Shown here one piece after another: positions 38,401 through 47,130 of a stretch of 64,000 nt of DNA; within the stretch, counting starts at the first letter, position 1; the number at the start of each line of letters is the position of its first letter. The translations under genes were made by a program, and so were the position numbers. The DNA comes from Lytechinus variegatus (lineage: Eukaryota > Echinodermata > Echinoidea > Temnopleuroida > Toxopneustidae): positions 27,111,462 to 27,175,461 of the forward strand of contig NC_054753.1 in the NCBI RefSeq assembly GCF_018143015.1, in the 5' to 3' direction. Under the pieces are notes generated by a model. The model was given only the letters and a program-made list of their open reading frames with translations. It searched no databases and was not told the origin of the DNA.

Positions 38401-41400
38401 AATGTGTCAAACATGCTTTTTAAAATAATTTATCATGTGTTTCAGGTCACATGAGAAAGGTCAAAGGTCACTTATGGTCAATGAACTTTCTATGTTTGGG
38501 TATCAACTTGAAATCTTAACCAATTAATGTTAAGTGTTGAAAATGTCACCATGTATGTATGTATACAGGATGCCAACTCTAAACCATTACCGTATTCTTT
38601 TCGCATCAATTTAGATATACCAAAACCTCTCCTTTTCGATCCCTAAAATTATGAAAGATCACCCTTCCGAGTGTCTTCAAAATTTTACAAACTTAAAGGA
38701 CAAGTCCACCCTATAAAAAAAGTAGATTTGAATAGAAAGAGAAAAATCAAACAAGCATAACACTGAAAATGTCATCAAAATCGGATGTAAAATAATAAAG
38801 TTACGACATTTTAAAGTTTCGCTTAATTTTTTTAAAACTTTAATATGCACATCCTGTTCGGTATTCAAATGAGGGGATCGATGACATCACCCACTCACTA
38901 TTTCTTTTGTATTTTATCATATGAAATATGAAATATTCTTATTTTCCCGTCATTGTCATGTGAAATAAAAGTTTCATTCCTCCTTGAACACGTGGAGTTC
39001 CATTATTTCAACATTTTGTGGTTCAAGCAAGGGGGTCCTAATTGTCGAATTCGTAAAATAGAAATATTGTATAATTCAAACAATAAAAAACAAAAGAAAA
39101 AGTGAGTGAGTGACATCATCAACTCTCTAATTTACATATCACTGAATTGAGCATAGAACTGTCTAGTGAAAAATAAGCGAAACTTTAAAATGTCATAGCT
39201 CTCTTATTTTACATCTAATTTTAATTTTCAGCATTATTCATGTCTGACTTTTCTCTATTTATTTAAATTAACGTTTTTCTGAGGTTTTGGTAGATGGCAT
39301 GATGTTATTTATGTCATATCATTTACCTGTATTTTCATAAAATGGTTTCTTCAATATCATTAAACTGCATTCTGCAGTCGTGTTGTGTATGGTGGCAGGT
39401 ACGGTCAAATTATATTCTCCGATGAGTCCGAAATGATGCCTCAACCTGTACAAGAAGGAAACAAATTAAAGGCGGAGTTGCCCCGATGAAAGTTTGGTCA
39501 TAATAAAAGCAGAAAAAGATTAAAAAAATATGTGAAGGACTGGTGAAAATCTGTCTAAAACGATTGGAGTTATGATTATGCAAAATTTTATTTTTGAAGT
39601 GATTTTTTATTTATGGGTTGAAAATATAATAAGATATATATACTCGAAATTAAGAAATAAGTACTTATCAAAAAACAAGATTACATTGTGAAAAACCCTA
39701 TAAAATGATATGATTAATATCCTGATGTTTGTTCATCATTTTTTATTGGTATAAGTCTATTTGAGCAACTAACATTGTCGAGAAAATTTTCCGCTTGAGT
39801 GAGCACCACTGTCTTTTAAAAAGTTCGTTAAAAGTAATTTGCAAAAAAAATTTACAAAACGTCGAGAAAAAAGCACCGGAAATGTAAAATGAATGTAACT
39901 CATTTACTCAGATATTTTGTTTCATTTCATGTCCCCCACAGATCTAACTGTCACTGACAAGCTAACGTGATCTTTACCTCGGGCCAAACTGTTCAAACAA
40001 GTTGCAATGTATAATTTGCATTTTCATGGATCAAAACATGCAAATAGATTATGGAACAATGTTGGTCGATTCTATTCTCTCATTCTTTGTCACAGCGTGA
40101 AAATCAGCCGATTTTTGCGCAAACCAGTCTCTGAGAGCTTTAGCAAAATAGGCAGTTCTCACTCAAGCAGGCGCGTACGCAGGATTTTTGAAAGGGGGGG
40201 GGGGGGGGGGTTCGAGCTGATTTTTTTTAAATCTCCCGCCCAGTGTCTAAAAAGTGAAGACCGGGGGGGGAGGTGATGATTTTTTTTCTTTTCTTTTTTC
40301 AGCGCTGCAAATAAGACAATAACATTAAGTGGGGATGGGGTATGTAACAGTGCGGTCATGACCCGCGAGCGAGCAGAAATGTTCTCGTTTTTGCGTTGAA
40401 AACATAACCTTTTTGTCAATAGTTTGTTGGTATCATAGTCGATGCTACATGTCCTTCGGATCGTAGCACTCATGATATGGCCTTGATCAGAACACTAGAA
40501 ACTTGAGAAATGTCATGAATAATTACGAGCGAGCGGAGCGAGCGAGCCGAAATGTTTGCGTTTTTTCCGTCAAAACATACAATTCTTCTCAATAGCTTGT
40601 TGGTAATGATTACATATTAGTTGATGATACATGTCCTTCTGCTCGTAAGTCTCATGATATGGCCTTGATCAAGAGACTAGAAACTTGAGAAATTTCATAA
40701 ATGATTACGAGCGAGCGGAGTGAGCGAGCCGAAATTTTCGCGTTTTCCCGTCAAAACATACATTTCTTGTCAATAGTTTGTTAGTAAATCAAGTATTAGT
40801 CGATGCTACATGTCCTTCTATTCGTAACACTCATAATACGGCCTTGAACAGGAGACTAGATACTTATGGAATTTCATAAATTATTACGAGCGAGCGGAGC
40901 GAGCTAACCGACATTTTAGCGTTTTCCGTCATTTTTGTTTTCATATTGGTAAAACATATTTTGTAAGAAAACGTATGTCTTTGTCTTGGTTCACTTGTAT
41001 TCATAAGTATACATCAAGATAATCATGTATGACCTTGTTAATGGCGATACCGTGATCATGTCGGCGACATGCGGAAATAAAAGATATAATAAAATGGAGC
41101 GAGCGAAGCGAGCGGAAATTTTTTCTGTGTTTTTCGTCGGAAACATGAGATTCTGTTCATTATTGCTGTCATATACATTATTGGGTAGGGGAACTGTCCG
41201 TAACCAGACCAAGGAGTTATCAGGCGCTTGCCCGATAACTCCTTGACCAGACCGACCTCTGGGAAGACAAGCAAAACAAAAAAGGGGGGGGGGTTGAACC
41301 CCCTAACCCCCCCCCCCTTGCGTACGCGCCTGCACTCAAGCGTATATTCTGTCAATATTCCTACTGGCATCTGATAGAAGAAAACGAATCTCAAGAATAC

Positions 41401-41758
41401 ATGTAAAAACAAATTATTCCTTATTGTAAGTTTTTTTAATTGCCAGGACCGTTACAATGCGTATACTTTTTATTGATACGCACTGTATAATCATTAATAA
41501 ATGCATATTATTTTAAATATAAATTTCTTTGCACTGTAATATGAACACACTTACTCGCAATACGTGTTATTTATCGATGGATAAGTCGCAGTGGATGTAG
41601 TTACTTTAATACTAGTCGCCCACGATGTGTCGATCAAAGCAACTGTTCTTTCTTTTTCCGTTTCCCTCGATAAGTAAGCAATAGGTAGTAACTTGCACTT
41701 AAATGAAAAATAAGAAAGAAATTGAAGAGCTTCGTCATGTGCAATTACTATACTCGGC

Positions 41759-41827
<69 letters not shown>

Positions 41828-41888
41828 ACTTCTTATACTACTTCTACTACGACGACGCCTACTACTATTATTACTACTACTAATACTT

Positions 41889-41948
<60 letters not shown>

Positions 41949-44900
41949 TACTCCTACTACTCACTACTATGCTACTACTACTGCTGCTGCTGCTACTATA
42001 CTTCTTGTGCTAAAATTGTTATTTGAGCACTTATCTTCGAGATTTAGTCATTGGAAATAAACAAAAACAAAACAAACAAAATGCGGGCAAAGACTATATC
42101 CTGAAATTTCAGACCATCTAATGCTTAAGCATATTATAGATCAGCGCATGAAAAAAAATTCCATGTAAAATCGCAAACAAAAGATCTACATTTATTGCAT
42201 ACTTTGCAAAAAAAAGTGAAAAAAGTGAAAAAAAAAGTTAGTCAAACGTCAACTTCTAAAAAACAGATACAAACATGCAAACAAAATCATTAAGGTATTG
42301 GACAACATTTTGATTTTTCTGAAGGCCGAAATTCAGTGTTTCAGTCAAGGCCAACTCAGCCAATTCACCATTTTGTAATACGTTTAACTTGTCATGTCAA
42401 AACCTCTCTTTCCAGCAAAATGGAAACTTAAACAATGCAAATGATTATCCCACCCCCCCCCAAAAAAAAAGAGGGAAAAGAAAACTAATGAAATAAATTA
42501 GAATGAATTAATATAGATAGATAAATAAAAGAAAAAAACAGAACATGATATCATGATGGGAAAAAACATACCCCGATACACTCTTCAGTTTGTATCCAAA
42601 CTAGGACAGTCTTTTCTTGATCGAAGGTGAACTGAACGTAAGCGGTGCCATAACTGCTGGGGTGGATATCTAGGGCGTCCCGTCCAGGTCTAAATCCATC
42701 TGAGGAGAGCGAGAGAAGGGGGGGGGGGGGAGGCGAGAAAAAAATGTTTTCAGATCATCGCGTACGAGCAGGGGGGGGGAGGGATTCAGGACCCACACAC
42801 CCACAGGTTGCATGAGCCTAATTACAACAGGAAGACATGAGATATTCATTCGACCAACCCATTCAATTTTTTATATTTGATATAGCTGATTGACAAAAGT
42901 GCATGATTATGATTGGAAATCTAACACTGATTCTTGGGATGGTAATTACTGAACTTCCTTCGCCAAATTGGGAAGATAAATAGGTGGCTTGGAACTATTT
43001 TTGACTGGCGGAAGAATTAGGGCTATTTTACTGTTTCAGTTAATGTATTTAATCCATTCATAGTTATCTTCATAAATGGCGATTTATTTTTATAATGAGC
43101 TGGCTACGGACCATTTCCTGGTCAGATATGGAATGTCAGATATATATCCTATCCAATGGTAGTAAACATTCCACCCTCTAATTTCACATTTATTTTTGAT
43201 GAATTTTTCAGAAGTGCCATTTTAACACGGGTCTATGGGAGATGTTTTACGCGTACCTGTATAACGTCATTTTGTAAGGAAGCTTAGAATTGCCACCCAG
43301 ATGTTCATATAATCATCTCGTCCTGTCTACACCTCTTCGTGAAAAAGGATGAGATTTCGGATCTCGTCATGTCTACATCCCGTGGGAGAGATGATCAGAT
43401 GACAAGATCTTAGATCTGGTCATGTCTACTTCCTGTGGGAAAGATGATCAGATGACAAGATCTTGAATCTCGTCATGTCTGCATCCCGTGTGAGAGACGG
43501 TTAGATGACAAGATCTCGGATCTCGTCATGCCTACATCCTGTGGGAGACACGATCAGAATACAAGATCTTGAATCTCGTCATGTCTGACTACATTTTTTT
43601 AGAAGAGATGATCAGATGGCAAGATATCGGATCTCGTCATGTCTGCATCCCGTGTGAGAGACGGTCAGATGACAAGATCTCGGATCTCGTCATGTCTGCA
43701 TCCCGTGTGAGAGACGCTCAGATGACAAGATCTTGGATCTCGTCATGTCTTCATGATTCTGTTGGAGAGACGATCAGATGACAAGATCTTGAATCTCTTG
43801 ATGTCTACATTATAAAGAGATGATCAGATGGCAAGATCTCGGATCTCGTCATGTCGACATCCCGTGGGAGAGATGATCAGTTGACAAGATCTTAGATCTC
43901 GTCTTGACTTGTCTTCATCCCGTGTGAGAGATGATCACATGACAAGATCTTGAATCTCGTCATGTCTACAACTTATAGAAGAGATAATAAGATGGCAAGA
44001 TCCTGGATTTTGTGATGATTGCCTCCCCTCCCCCACCCCCCTCCCCTATAGCTTCACCAAGACGATTATAGATTATGGATCAACTCTAATCTTCTCTGGA
44101 ATCACAGATTACACAAGATTATTGGGCCTTTTCACGCGTGAATCTTTAATCATCATTGTAATGATGGTTGCTCAATCGTGATTGTGATTAGCTTTCGTGA
44201 TTCCAATGACCCTCGTCCATGGTGAGATTCTGATATTTGGTTTCAACGTGCAAAATAATGTCCCTAGCCTTATTTTTCACCGGAATCATCATTCAAATTA
44301 CGATTTCTTTTATCCGTGTGAAAGGGCAAAAGGTGTCTGGAAGGTGATACTGATGTGGTTGATTGTAATAGACCCGTTCGTAGTTACTTTATGGACAATT
44401 TTGGTCAAACCTGTCATTTTTTTCATTACATAAGCATGCATGCCTAACATAGCAGGATGAAGGAATTGAATAGACCAGGTGACTAGAATAGCACACCATT
44501 GAACACTCTATGAAGGTATTTGTTGCATTCCTACTTTGAATGCATATCATAGCATGTTGCACAATGAACTTGGCAAACTGTGAATACCAGTCGTTCATGG
44601 AAGCACAGTTGTTGTTATTTGTGGATGTAAATGAAAAACACAATTCAAAATAATATAATCAAGACATCAAAGTTGGCGCTTATCTCATTATCATGCGCAG
44701 AGTGGAACAACGAACTGGCTTATTTCTGATTCGTGAAGGGCGCAATCACGAACAAAAGTTGACAATTTTCGTGAAGTGGACTTCGATTTTTTCTTCTTAT
44801 TTTTTTCCCACCCCCCCCCCTCTTTTTTTTGCTCATTCTCAAAATGAAGTCAGTTAAGGGGGATAAAATTAACATAGTACTTGTAAATGTAAAGGGTTTG

Positions 44901-45762
44901 GTGATCCCCAGTCAAAAAGAATTGGTCAAATTGTCTTCAGATTAGGCCGACCCCCTCCCCCCGCCTACTAACAAATAAAGAAATTCGTCGGACTGTTCAT
45001 CGCTCGTAGAATTTGCCAGAAATACAGTTTATTTTTGTTGATTATTCAAGAGAAAAATTTGAAGGATATCTTTTTTTTTAAATCAAATTAACAGAATATG
45101 AAAATTATCAGATGTTAAATGACTGACAAGATGTTTAAATCTAACAAATGTAATAATGGCGCTCGGCAAATCGTGACGTGACAAGACGCAACTATACCGT
45201 CGAACAAACCTTTTGGGATCGAGTTTTGATATTGACAGAGTAGAGCCTTCTTAAAACTTTGTGGTCATCACTTGAACATTGTCATTAATAAGCTTACAGT
45301 AATACTGATAAAGTTATGATAATGGATCATTGATGAGAAGGAAAATCATGAAGTAAAAAGGGGGGGGGCAAATTTTTCCTACCAAAAATTTGACAACCCC
45401 AAAAAATCTTCACTTTCAAAGGGGGGGTGCACTTCTGTTTCAAAATGTCGTATCACTACAAATACAGGAAGAAAAACGTCGCATTGCATGGTGCAAGAAC
45501 ATTAAAAAAGCGACAGGAATCAATTCTTGTTTTGTCTACACGACGTATATCGGTATGAAAATTCTCAGGTAACCTATAACCCTACCCCTAACCCTAGAAA
45601 CATGTTAAATGCCTATTTTTCCACCTTGGGGTTTGGGTTTGGGGGCACCCCCTTCCCGTATGTCCAACAGTACTTACTTTCCGCATGCACGCGACTGGTG
45701 ACGCGTTGCGTGTTGAGTACGATCACAGTCAAGGTGATGATCAACGAAATCTTCCACATCAT
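20311..45762 (-). CDS. Heparan-alpha-glucosaminide N-acetyltransferase homologue, complete (17 exons, 610 aa)
   Basis: The exons listed below join in frame to 1833 coding bases. The family moves acetyl groups from cytosolic acetyl-CoA across the lysosomal membrane onto terminal glucosamine of heparan sulfate. Visible order: signal peptide (1-27), luminal Cys-containing domain (to about 158), first membrane helix (160-177), basic cytosolic loop, RLKSVDTFRG (about 220-229), HYWYISH with the active-site His250, ITVADFIFPWFVFVMG, RIPGVLQRFG, LLPVPGCP, NCTGGAAGYIDR, DPEGILGT, MNSILLYLG and the C-terminal YRKKIFLRL. Human HGSNAT is slightly longer, mainly in its N-terminus and first cytosolic loop. 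Unusually, Ile239 replaces the human Asn located 11 residues before the His. Family membership is clear; activity is not proven, and it may be a diverged paralogue. Confidence 0.95.
20988..21100 (-). CDS. HGSNAT homologue exon 16
   Basis: Acceptor TAATAG|GTCTGT and donor ATGG|GTAAGA. It encodes SVSYIALTGGLAFVVEALLH and ends SPILYM. Confidence 0.93.
21618..21688 (-). CDS. HGSNAT homologue exon 15
   Basis: Acceptor TTTCAG|ATTACC and donor CTTTG|GTATGT. It encodes ITCSAVLSKCHLAD and GWIPINKTL, matching human GFIPVNKNL. Confidence 0.93.
22010..23783. mobile_element. MITE interrupted by other repeats (nested)
   Basis: The left end TGGGTCAAATGTAAAAAAGT (22010) and right end ACTTATTTTATGCATCTGGCCCA (to 23783) are inverted, followed inwards by GCAATTGCTT blocks. 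Between them lie the DR1 repeat copy 2 and a short palindrome (about 23496-23630, GTTTCATCAACG to the complement). It sits in the HGSNAT intron between exons 14 and 15. Confidence 0.6.
22238..23213 (-). repeat. DR1-motif repeat, copy 2 (inverted relative to copy 1)
   Basis: AGGTCAAAGGTCA lies at 22398-22410 and 22749-22761, with weaker versions near 22566 and 23050. The right end GCCAGAGGCGCTCCACTTG matches the start of copy 1 in reverse. Confidence 0.75.
24049..24123 (-). CDS. HGSNAT homologue exon 14
   Basis: Acceptor TTTCAG|GCGGGT and donor CACTG|GTAAGT. It encodes AGKILHLFSSAKGRIIRLL and a hydrophobic segment. Confidence 0.93.
24553..24900. mobile_element. Two adjacent copies of a palindromic MITE
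   Basis: Each copy has TTCATGAAGCTGTTCGT-type sequence at one end and ACGAACAGCTTTATGAAAC at the other, with AAGAACGACTGGTGATCCTTT inside. The copies meet near 24727. No coding capacity. Confidence 0.7.
25246..25330. repeat. (CA)n microsatellite
   Basis: Interrupted CACACA and CACCCA runs. Confidence 0.9.
25489..25708 (-). CDS. HGSNAT homologue exon 13
   Basis: Acceptor TTTCAG|AGGTTA and donor TACAG|GTACTC. It encodes GYQGPGGPLV, LTNCTGGAAGYIDR and DPEGILGTFTCITLCIFGLQ, among the most conserved blocks of the family. Confidence 0.96.
25949..26067 (-). CDS. HGSNAT homologue exon 12
   Basis: Acceptor TTTTAG|GGTAAA and donor CACT|GTAAGT. It encodes GKWYMMFRDVTDYLEL, then a helix ending LLPVPGCP, as in human. 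Confidence 0.93.
26186..26382. mobile_element. Short hAT-like MITE
   Basis: The ends GCGCGGATCCAGGGG and CCTGGATTCGCCCC are inverted relative to each other. The family is similar to 59459-59643. Target duplication is not clear. Just left of it, 26119-26122 is TTAA followed by AGGACAAGTCCACC, a fragment of the 61672-62145 family. Confidence 0.6.
26452..26735 (+). repeat. tRNA-derived SINE
   Basis: The head reads GCGCATCGTGGTCTAGTGGT with a B-box-like GTGGGTTCGATTTC. The body reads TTCAGCAAGAAATTTATCCA and CACTCGACCCAGCTGAGGTG. The end reads GGCGCTTTATAAATCCAGCT followed by (ATT)n. This is the most complete copy in the window. Confidence 0.85.
27195..27319 (-). CDS. HGSNAT homologue exon 11
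   Basis: Acceptor TTATAG|CTCATA and donor AACG|GTGAGA. It encodes HNDFRTLRIPGVLQRFGISY and a hydrophobic helix ending ARRKERT. Confidence 0.94.
27431..28161. mobile_element. 731-bp MITE with TA target duplication
   Basis: The ends AACCCCTCAAAAAAAGTTTT and AACTTATTTTGAGGGGTT are inverted and flanked by TA (27429-27430 and 28162-28163). Two internal blocks around TGCAACATTTCATTT and CATTACAAATGACACATGATTG are repeated. No ORF of note. Confidence 0.8.
28515..28853. mobile_element. Truncated copy of the 31752-32347 MITE family
   Basis: It shares ATATTGGTAATCACTA, CCCCAGGGGAAT-GGTACTTAGGAG and the end AAGGCTGGATTCCCCTTT with the fuller copy. The left end is missing. Confidence 0.7.
29186..29322 (-). 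CDS. HGSNAT homologue exon 10
   Basis: Acceptor TTTTAG|GTTTGT and donor CAGT|GTGAGT. It encodes FVFVMGTSIHLAFNN, a basic linker and FKKLVVRSITLFILGVCFQ. Confidence 0.93.
29492..29522 (-). CDS. HGSNAT homologue exon 9 (31-bp microexon)
   Basis: Acceptor GTTCAG|GTATAA and donor CCATG|GTAAGT. It encodes ITVADFIFP, matching human LTVADLVFP. Confidence 0.92.
30062..30355. repeat. Polypurine GAA/GGA tract
   Basis: AGAAGGAGGAG-type units on the plus strand, i.e. a polypyrimidine tract in the HGSNAT transcript sense, just downstream of exon 8. Confidence 0.9.
30372..30448 (-). CDS. HGSNAT homologue exon 8 (active-site His)
   Basis: Acceptor CTCCAG|GTTTGC and donor TTATG|GTGAGT. It encodes FALFNIAQGIAGDG and then HYWYISHSRYY. 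The His aligns with the human catalytic His. A long purine tract begins 17 bp past the donor. Confidence 0.92.
31109..31692. mobile_element. MITE with long inverted ends (small relative of 55122-57822)
   Basis: The left half (GGGGAATGAAACCTTTGGCA, then GACAAGGATGTGTGATGTCA) is repeated in reverse on the right (ATTTGTCGCATTGCCAATG, then CCAAAGGTCTCATTC). The middle has CTACCGATAGATGTGAT, the point where the larger element carries its insert. Confidence 0.75.
31752..32347. mobile_element. MITE with TTAA target duplication
   Basis: The ends AGGGGAATCCAACCC and AAGGCTGGATTCCCCT are inverted, each flanked by TTAA (31748-31751 and 32348-32351). TTAA duplications are typical of piggyBac-type insertion. 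No ORF of note. Confidence 0.75.
32792..32866 (-). repeat. tRNA-like sequence (Leu/Ser-type), probably a SINE head or pseudogene
   Basis: The 75 bp have a perfect 7-bp acceptor stem (GGTGCCG/CGGCACC), a class II-like D arm (GGCCGAGTGGTCTAAGGC) and an intact T arm (CCGGGGTTCGATCCCCGG). The anticodon stem does not pair well and the variable arm is short. The flank TGCCTTGCTCACGGGCATA is typical of dispersed repeats. A functional tRNA is unlikely. Confidence 0.55.
32888..32963. repeat. (CA)n microsatellite
   Basis: CACACA runs with interruptions, next to the tRNA-like repeat. Confidence 0.9.
33618..33706 (-). CDS. HGSNAT homologue exon 7
   Basis: Acceptor CTTAAG|CCACAA and donor AGAGG|GTAAGA. 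It encodes PQDQTPLTPV, then SLRLKSVDTFR, the family RLxSVDTFRG motif. Confidence 0.92.
34301..34470. mobile_element. Palindromic MITE of about 170 bp
   Basis: The ends ACCTTGGTCACATTTGTTCT and AGAACAAATGTGACCAAGGT are perfect inverts. The next bases (ACGGCGGCCG and CGGCCGCCGT) also match. A second copy lies at 59169-59332. Confidence 0.8.
34510..35640 (-). pseudogene. Non-LTR retrotransposon (LINE) reverse transcriptase fragment
   Basis: Minus-strand frames read FVGKTAHAIDN, then (after a frameshift) IDFSKAFDTINHKML, then CGVPQGSILGPLLFILYIND, and near 34820 YGILAWGNIALAGYL followed by CHTNQLYFIKSE. These are successive blocks of a LINE reverse transcriptase. The catalytic ADD region is broken and frames shift, so the copy is dead. 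The clade is not settled. It lies in the HGSNAT intron between exons 6 and 7. Confidence 0.88.
36738..36801 (-). CDS. HGSNAT homologue exon 6 (cytosolic loop)
   Basis: Acceptor after a long T run (TTTACACAG|CTATTG) and donor GTG|GTAAGT. It encodes YCIKRHCFGKKSAQCNGN, a basic stretch after the helix. Phases at both ends fit exons 5 and 7. Confidence 0.8.
36831..36990. mobile_element. Small palindromic MITE
   Basis: The ends CACTCTAAAAAATAAGT and TGTTTTTAGAGTG are inverted. The middle has AACATGCATTTTGCCCA and its partner GCATGTTCTCTTTTTGCCCA. It ends about 30 bp from HGSNAT exon 6. Confidence 0.65.
37888..37945 (-). CDS. HGSNAT homologue exon 5 (first membrane helix)
   Basis: Acceptor AATACAG|CTGTAC and donor TGGTA|GTAAGT. 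It encodes VLLGYTVALVWIVGALIW, an almost wholly hydrophobic helix. Confidence 0.85.
38443..38560 (-). repeat. Fragment of the DR1-motif repeat
   Basis: It has TTTCAGGTCACATGAGAAAGG and AGGTCAAAGGTCA at 38458-38470, as in the 22238-23213 copy. Confidence 0.65.
38697..39287. mobile_element. TTAA-type MITE, related to 61672-62145
   Basis: The left end AGGACAAGTCCACCC follows TTAA (38693-38696). GCATAACACTGAAAATGTCA and ATCAAAATCGGATGT blocks are shared with the other copy, and the two halves are inverted (GTGAGTGACATCAT near 39105). The right end is decayed. Confidence 0.7.
39327..39445 (-). CDS. HGSNAT homologue exon 4
   Basis: Acceptor TACAG|GTTGAG and donor ACAG|GTAAAT. It encodes LRHHFGLIGEYNLTV, matching human YRFGEFGNYSLLV, then an Asn-rich stretch and PFYENT before the first membrane helix. 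Confidence 0.9.
39659..41485. mobile_element. Tc1/mariner-like MITE split by a hAT MITE
   Basis: The right end reads TATTGATACGCACTG and abuts TA (41486-41487). The left end is a decayed AGTACTTATCAAAAAACAAG. The interior GCTTGAGTGAGCACCACT matches the copy at 10688-11671. The copy is interrupted at 40168-41332. Confidence 0.75.
40168..41332. mobile_element. hAT-like MITE with 8-bp target duplication
   Basis: The ends CAGGCGCGTACGCA and TGCGTACGCGCCTG are perfect 14-bp inverts. Both are flanked by CACTCAAG (40160-40167 and 41333-41340). Inside are four or five tandem units of about 180 bp marked by GAGCGAGCGGAGCGAGC and CTACATGTCCTTCT. An 8-bp duplication with CAG ends is the hAT pattern. 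No transposase. Confidence 0.85.
41555..41697 (-). CDS. HGSNAT homologue exon 3
   Basis: Acceptor TTTAAG|TGCAAG and donor TGCGA|GTAAGT. It encodes CKLLPIAYLSRETEKE up to PSINNTYC in the luminal domain. Confidence 0.85.
41756..42003. repeat. (TAC)n microsatellite
   Basis: Nearly pure TAC trinucleotides with small interruptions, 60 bp upstream (in gene sense) of HGSNAT exon 3. The open frame through it is a poly-Tyr/Leu artefact. Confidence 0.95.
42572..42699 (-). CDS. HGSNAT homologue exon 2
   Basis: Acceptor CTCAG|ATGGATT and donor GGG|GTATGT. It encodes GFRPGRDALDIHPSS, then VLVWIQTEECIG, matching the luminal domain around the human ECCYHC region. Confidence 0.88.
42806..43252 (+). repeat. 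Interspersed repeat, copy 1 (about 445 bp)
   Basis: It matches 62935-63372 in the same direction: AGCCTAATT-CAAC, GATATTCATTCGACC, TTTTTG-CTGGCGGAAGAAT, TCAGATATGGAATGTC and CCATTTTAACAC blocks. No gene. Confidence 0.75.
43312..44000. repeat. Minisatellite of about 60-bp units
   Basis: About eleven units of the type GATCTCGTCATGTCTACATC, then CCGTGGGAGAGATGATCAGA, then TGACAAGATCTTG. Units differ by substitutions and small deletions. One open frame across several units is an artefact. Confidence 0.88.
44001..45677. other. HGSNAT intron 1 without further recognised features
   Basis: AT-rich with short poly-C, poly-G and poly-T runs (44810, 45360, 45420). A short CCCTA/CCCTAACCCTA-like run at about 45577-45596 resembles telomere sequence but is too short to call. 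Confidence 0.45.
45678..45762 (-). CDS. HGSNAT homologue exon 1
   Basis: It encodes MMWKISLIITLTVIVLNTQR, a signal peptide probably cut after VHA, with donor GAAA|GTAAGT in phase 1. Two ATGs stand in tandem; the first was taken. Confidence 0.88.
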
Positions 45763-47130
45763 CCTCGTTCTCGCAGTCTATGTCCTTATATCCAATTACA
45801 GATTGCCCTTAATTGGCGAGAAATCGTCGGTGCCACTAGGCGTCCACGCACGATCGATCTTTCAGAAGAAGCGTCTCGGATCGACTTGAAGCCGTTTCCC
45901 CGTTCCTTTAAAAAAAGTCCAATTGAATAGGTTAAGTTTGAAAAAGGTTGACTTCTTATTGAACACCCAGATGCACAGGGACGGAAAATTTCTTTGCTGA
46001 GCGTCAGAACACATGGTTCCTTTGTTAATTCCTGGTGCTGATGTAAGTCTGAGAAATTCATGCTCCAATAGACCTCAATTGCATGAAGATGGATTGCTTT
46101 CTAGAGGCAGATTGACTAGACCATTTCTTATGTAAAATGTCAGTAATCAATTCAAATGAGGAAGTGAAATTGACTTCCGAGGGGGGGGGGGAGGGGCATC
46201 CATGATATCATGAGGATTTCATGTTTTCGAACCCAACCTCCATAATGCTAACCAAATACTTTTGACGGTATGCATGGAGAAATTTATATAAAAAAAGTTG
46301 AGAACGAGCGAAAACAAATCGGGACCTTTTTTTTTCAAAGTAAAAATCTAATCTTGTCATAGACTTCAGTATTTAACAAATATTATATTAATATTTCTTG
46401 CTTTCTTTTTCTTATTTACTCTCCCCTTTCCTGGTCGTTGATTTTTTTTTATTCATCAAATTTTATACCTATTTATTTGTACATATTTTTTAGGGGGAAG
46501 GGGGGGGGGGCGGCAAAGCAACCCTTTTGTATACATTGTGTTGCCAGAAAGGAAATTATTTTTAACAATATCCTAGTATTGGTCATTTTAAAATGTCAAA
46601 ATGTTTTGCTGTAATTTGATTAATATTAACGTTGAGCAAAATGATACAAAAACTTTTTATGAATTCTTGAAACTTCAAAATATTTCAAAAACACCAAACG
46701 TTGACGTTTTACACATATTACCATGAAACATTAAGAATATTATATTATAATAATGTTCTATTAATGTTCGAACAACTTGGACATGTGAAATAGGAAAACT
46801 TTTCTGAAACTTCAAAGCTCATGTGGTAGCTGCGAGGTTGTTTTTATTCGACAAATCCATACCAATTTTCACGTATGTCCACAAGTTTTCATTAAATTGA
46901 ATATTGGAGGTCGTGAAACAGACTTTGGCTGTGTCTTTTTCCCTTTTCTTTCTTTCGTTTATTTTTTGTTGCCTTTTTTTTAAAGCATGTTTTAGAATTT
47001 TTTTTTTTTTATTTTTTTTTTTTGGGGGGGGGTTGATTCTTGGCATAATGGTCAAATCGATCGATGATTAGTATCATGATAGGCTTATGATGACAATGGG
47101 TCGGGTTTTGGGAGTGAAGGCGGATCAGAA
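45763..47130. other. Intergenic DNA between the HGSNAT and UGT genes
   Basis: It should hold the HGSNAT promoter, but no TATA box or other element stands out. Homopolymer runs of G, T and A occur at 46190, 46500 and 46990-47030. No gene was recognised. Confidence 0.45.

Noticed and set aside
41703..42026. 107-residue ORF rich in Tyr and Leu
   Set aside because: It is a translation of the (TAC)n microsatellite.
45577..45596. Interstitial telomere repeat
   Set aside because: Only two or three CCCTA-type units; too short and irregular.
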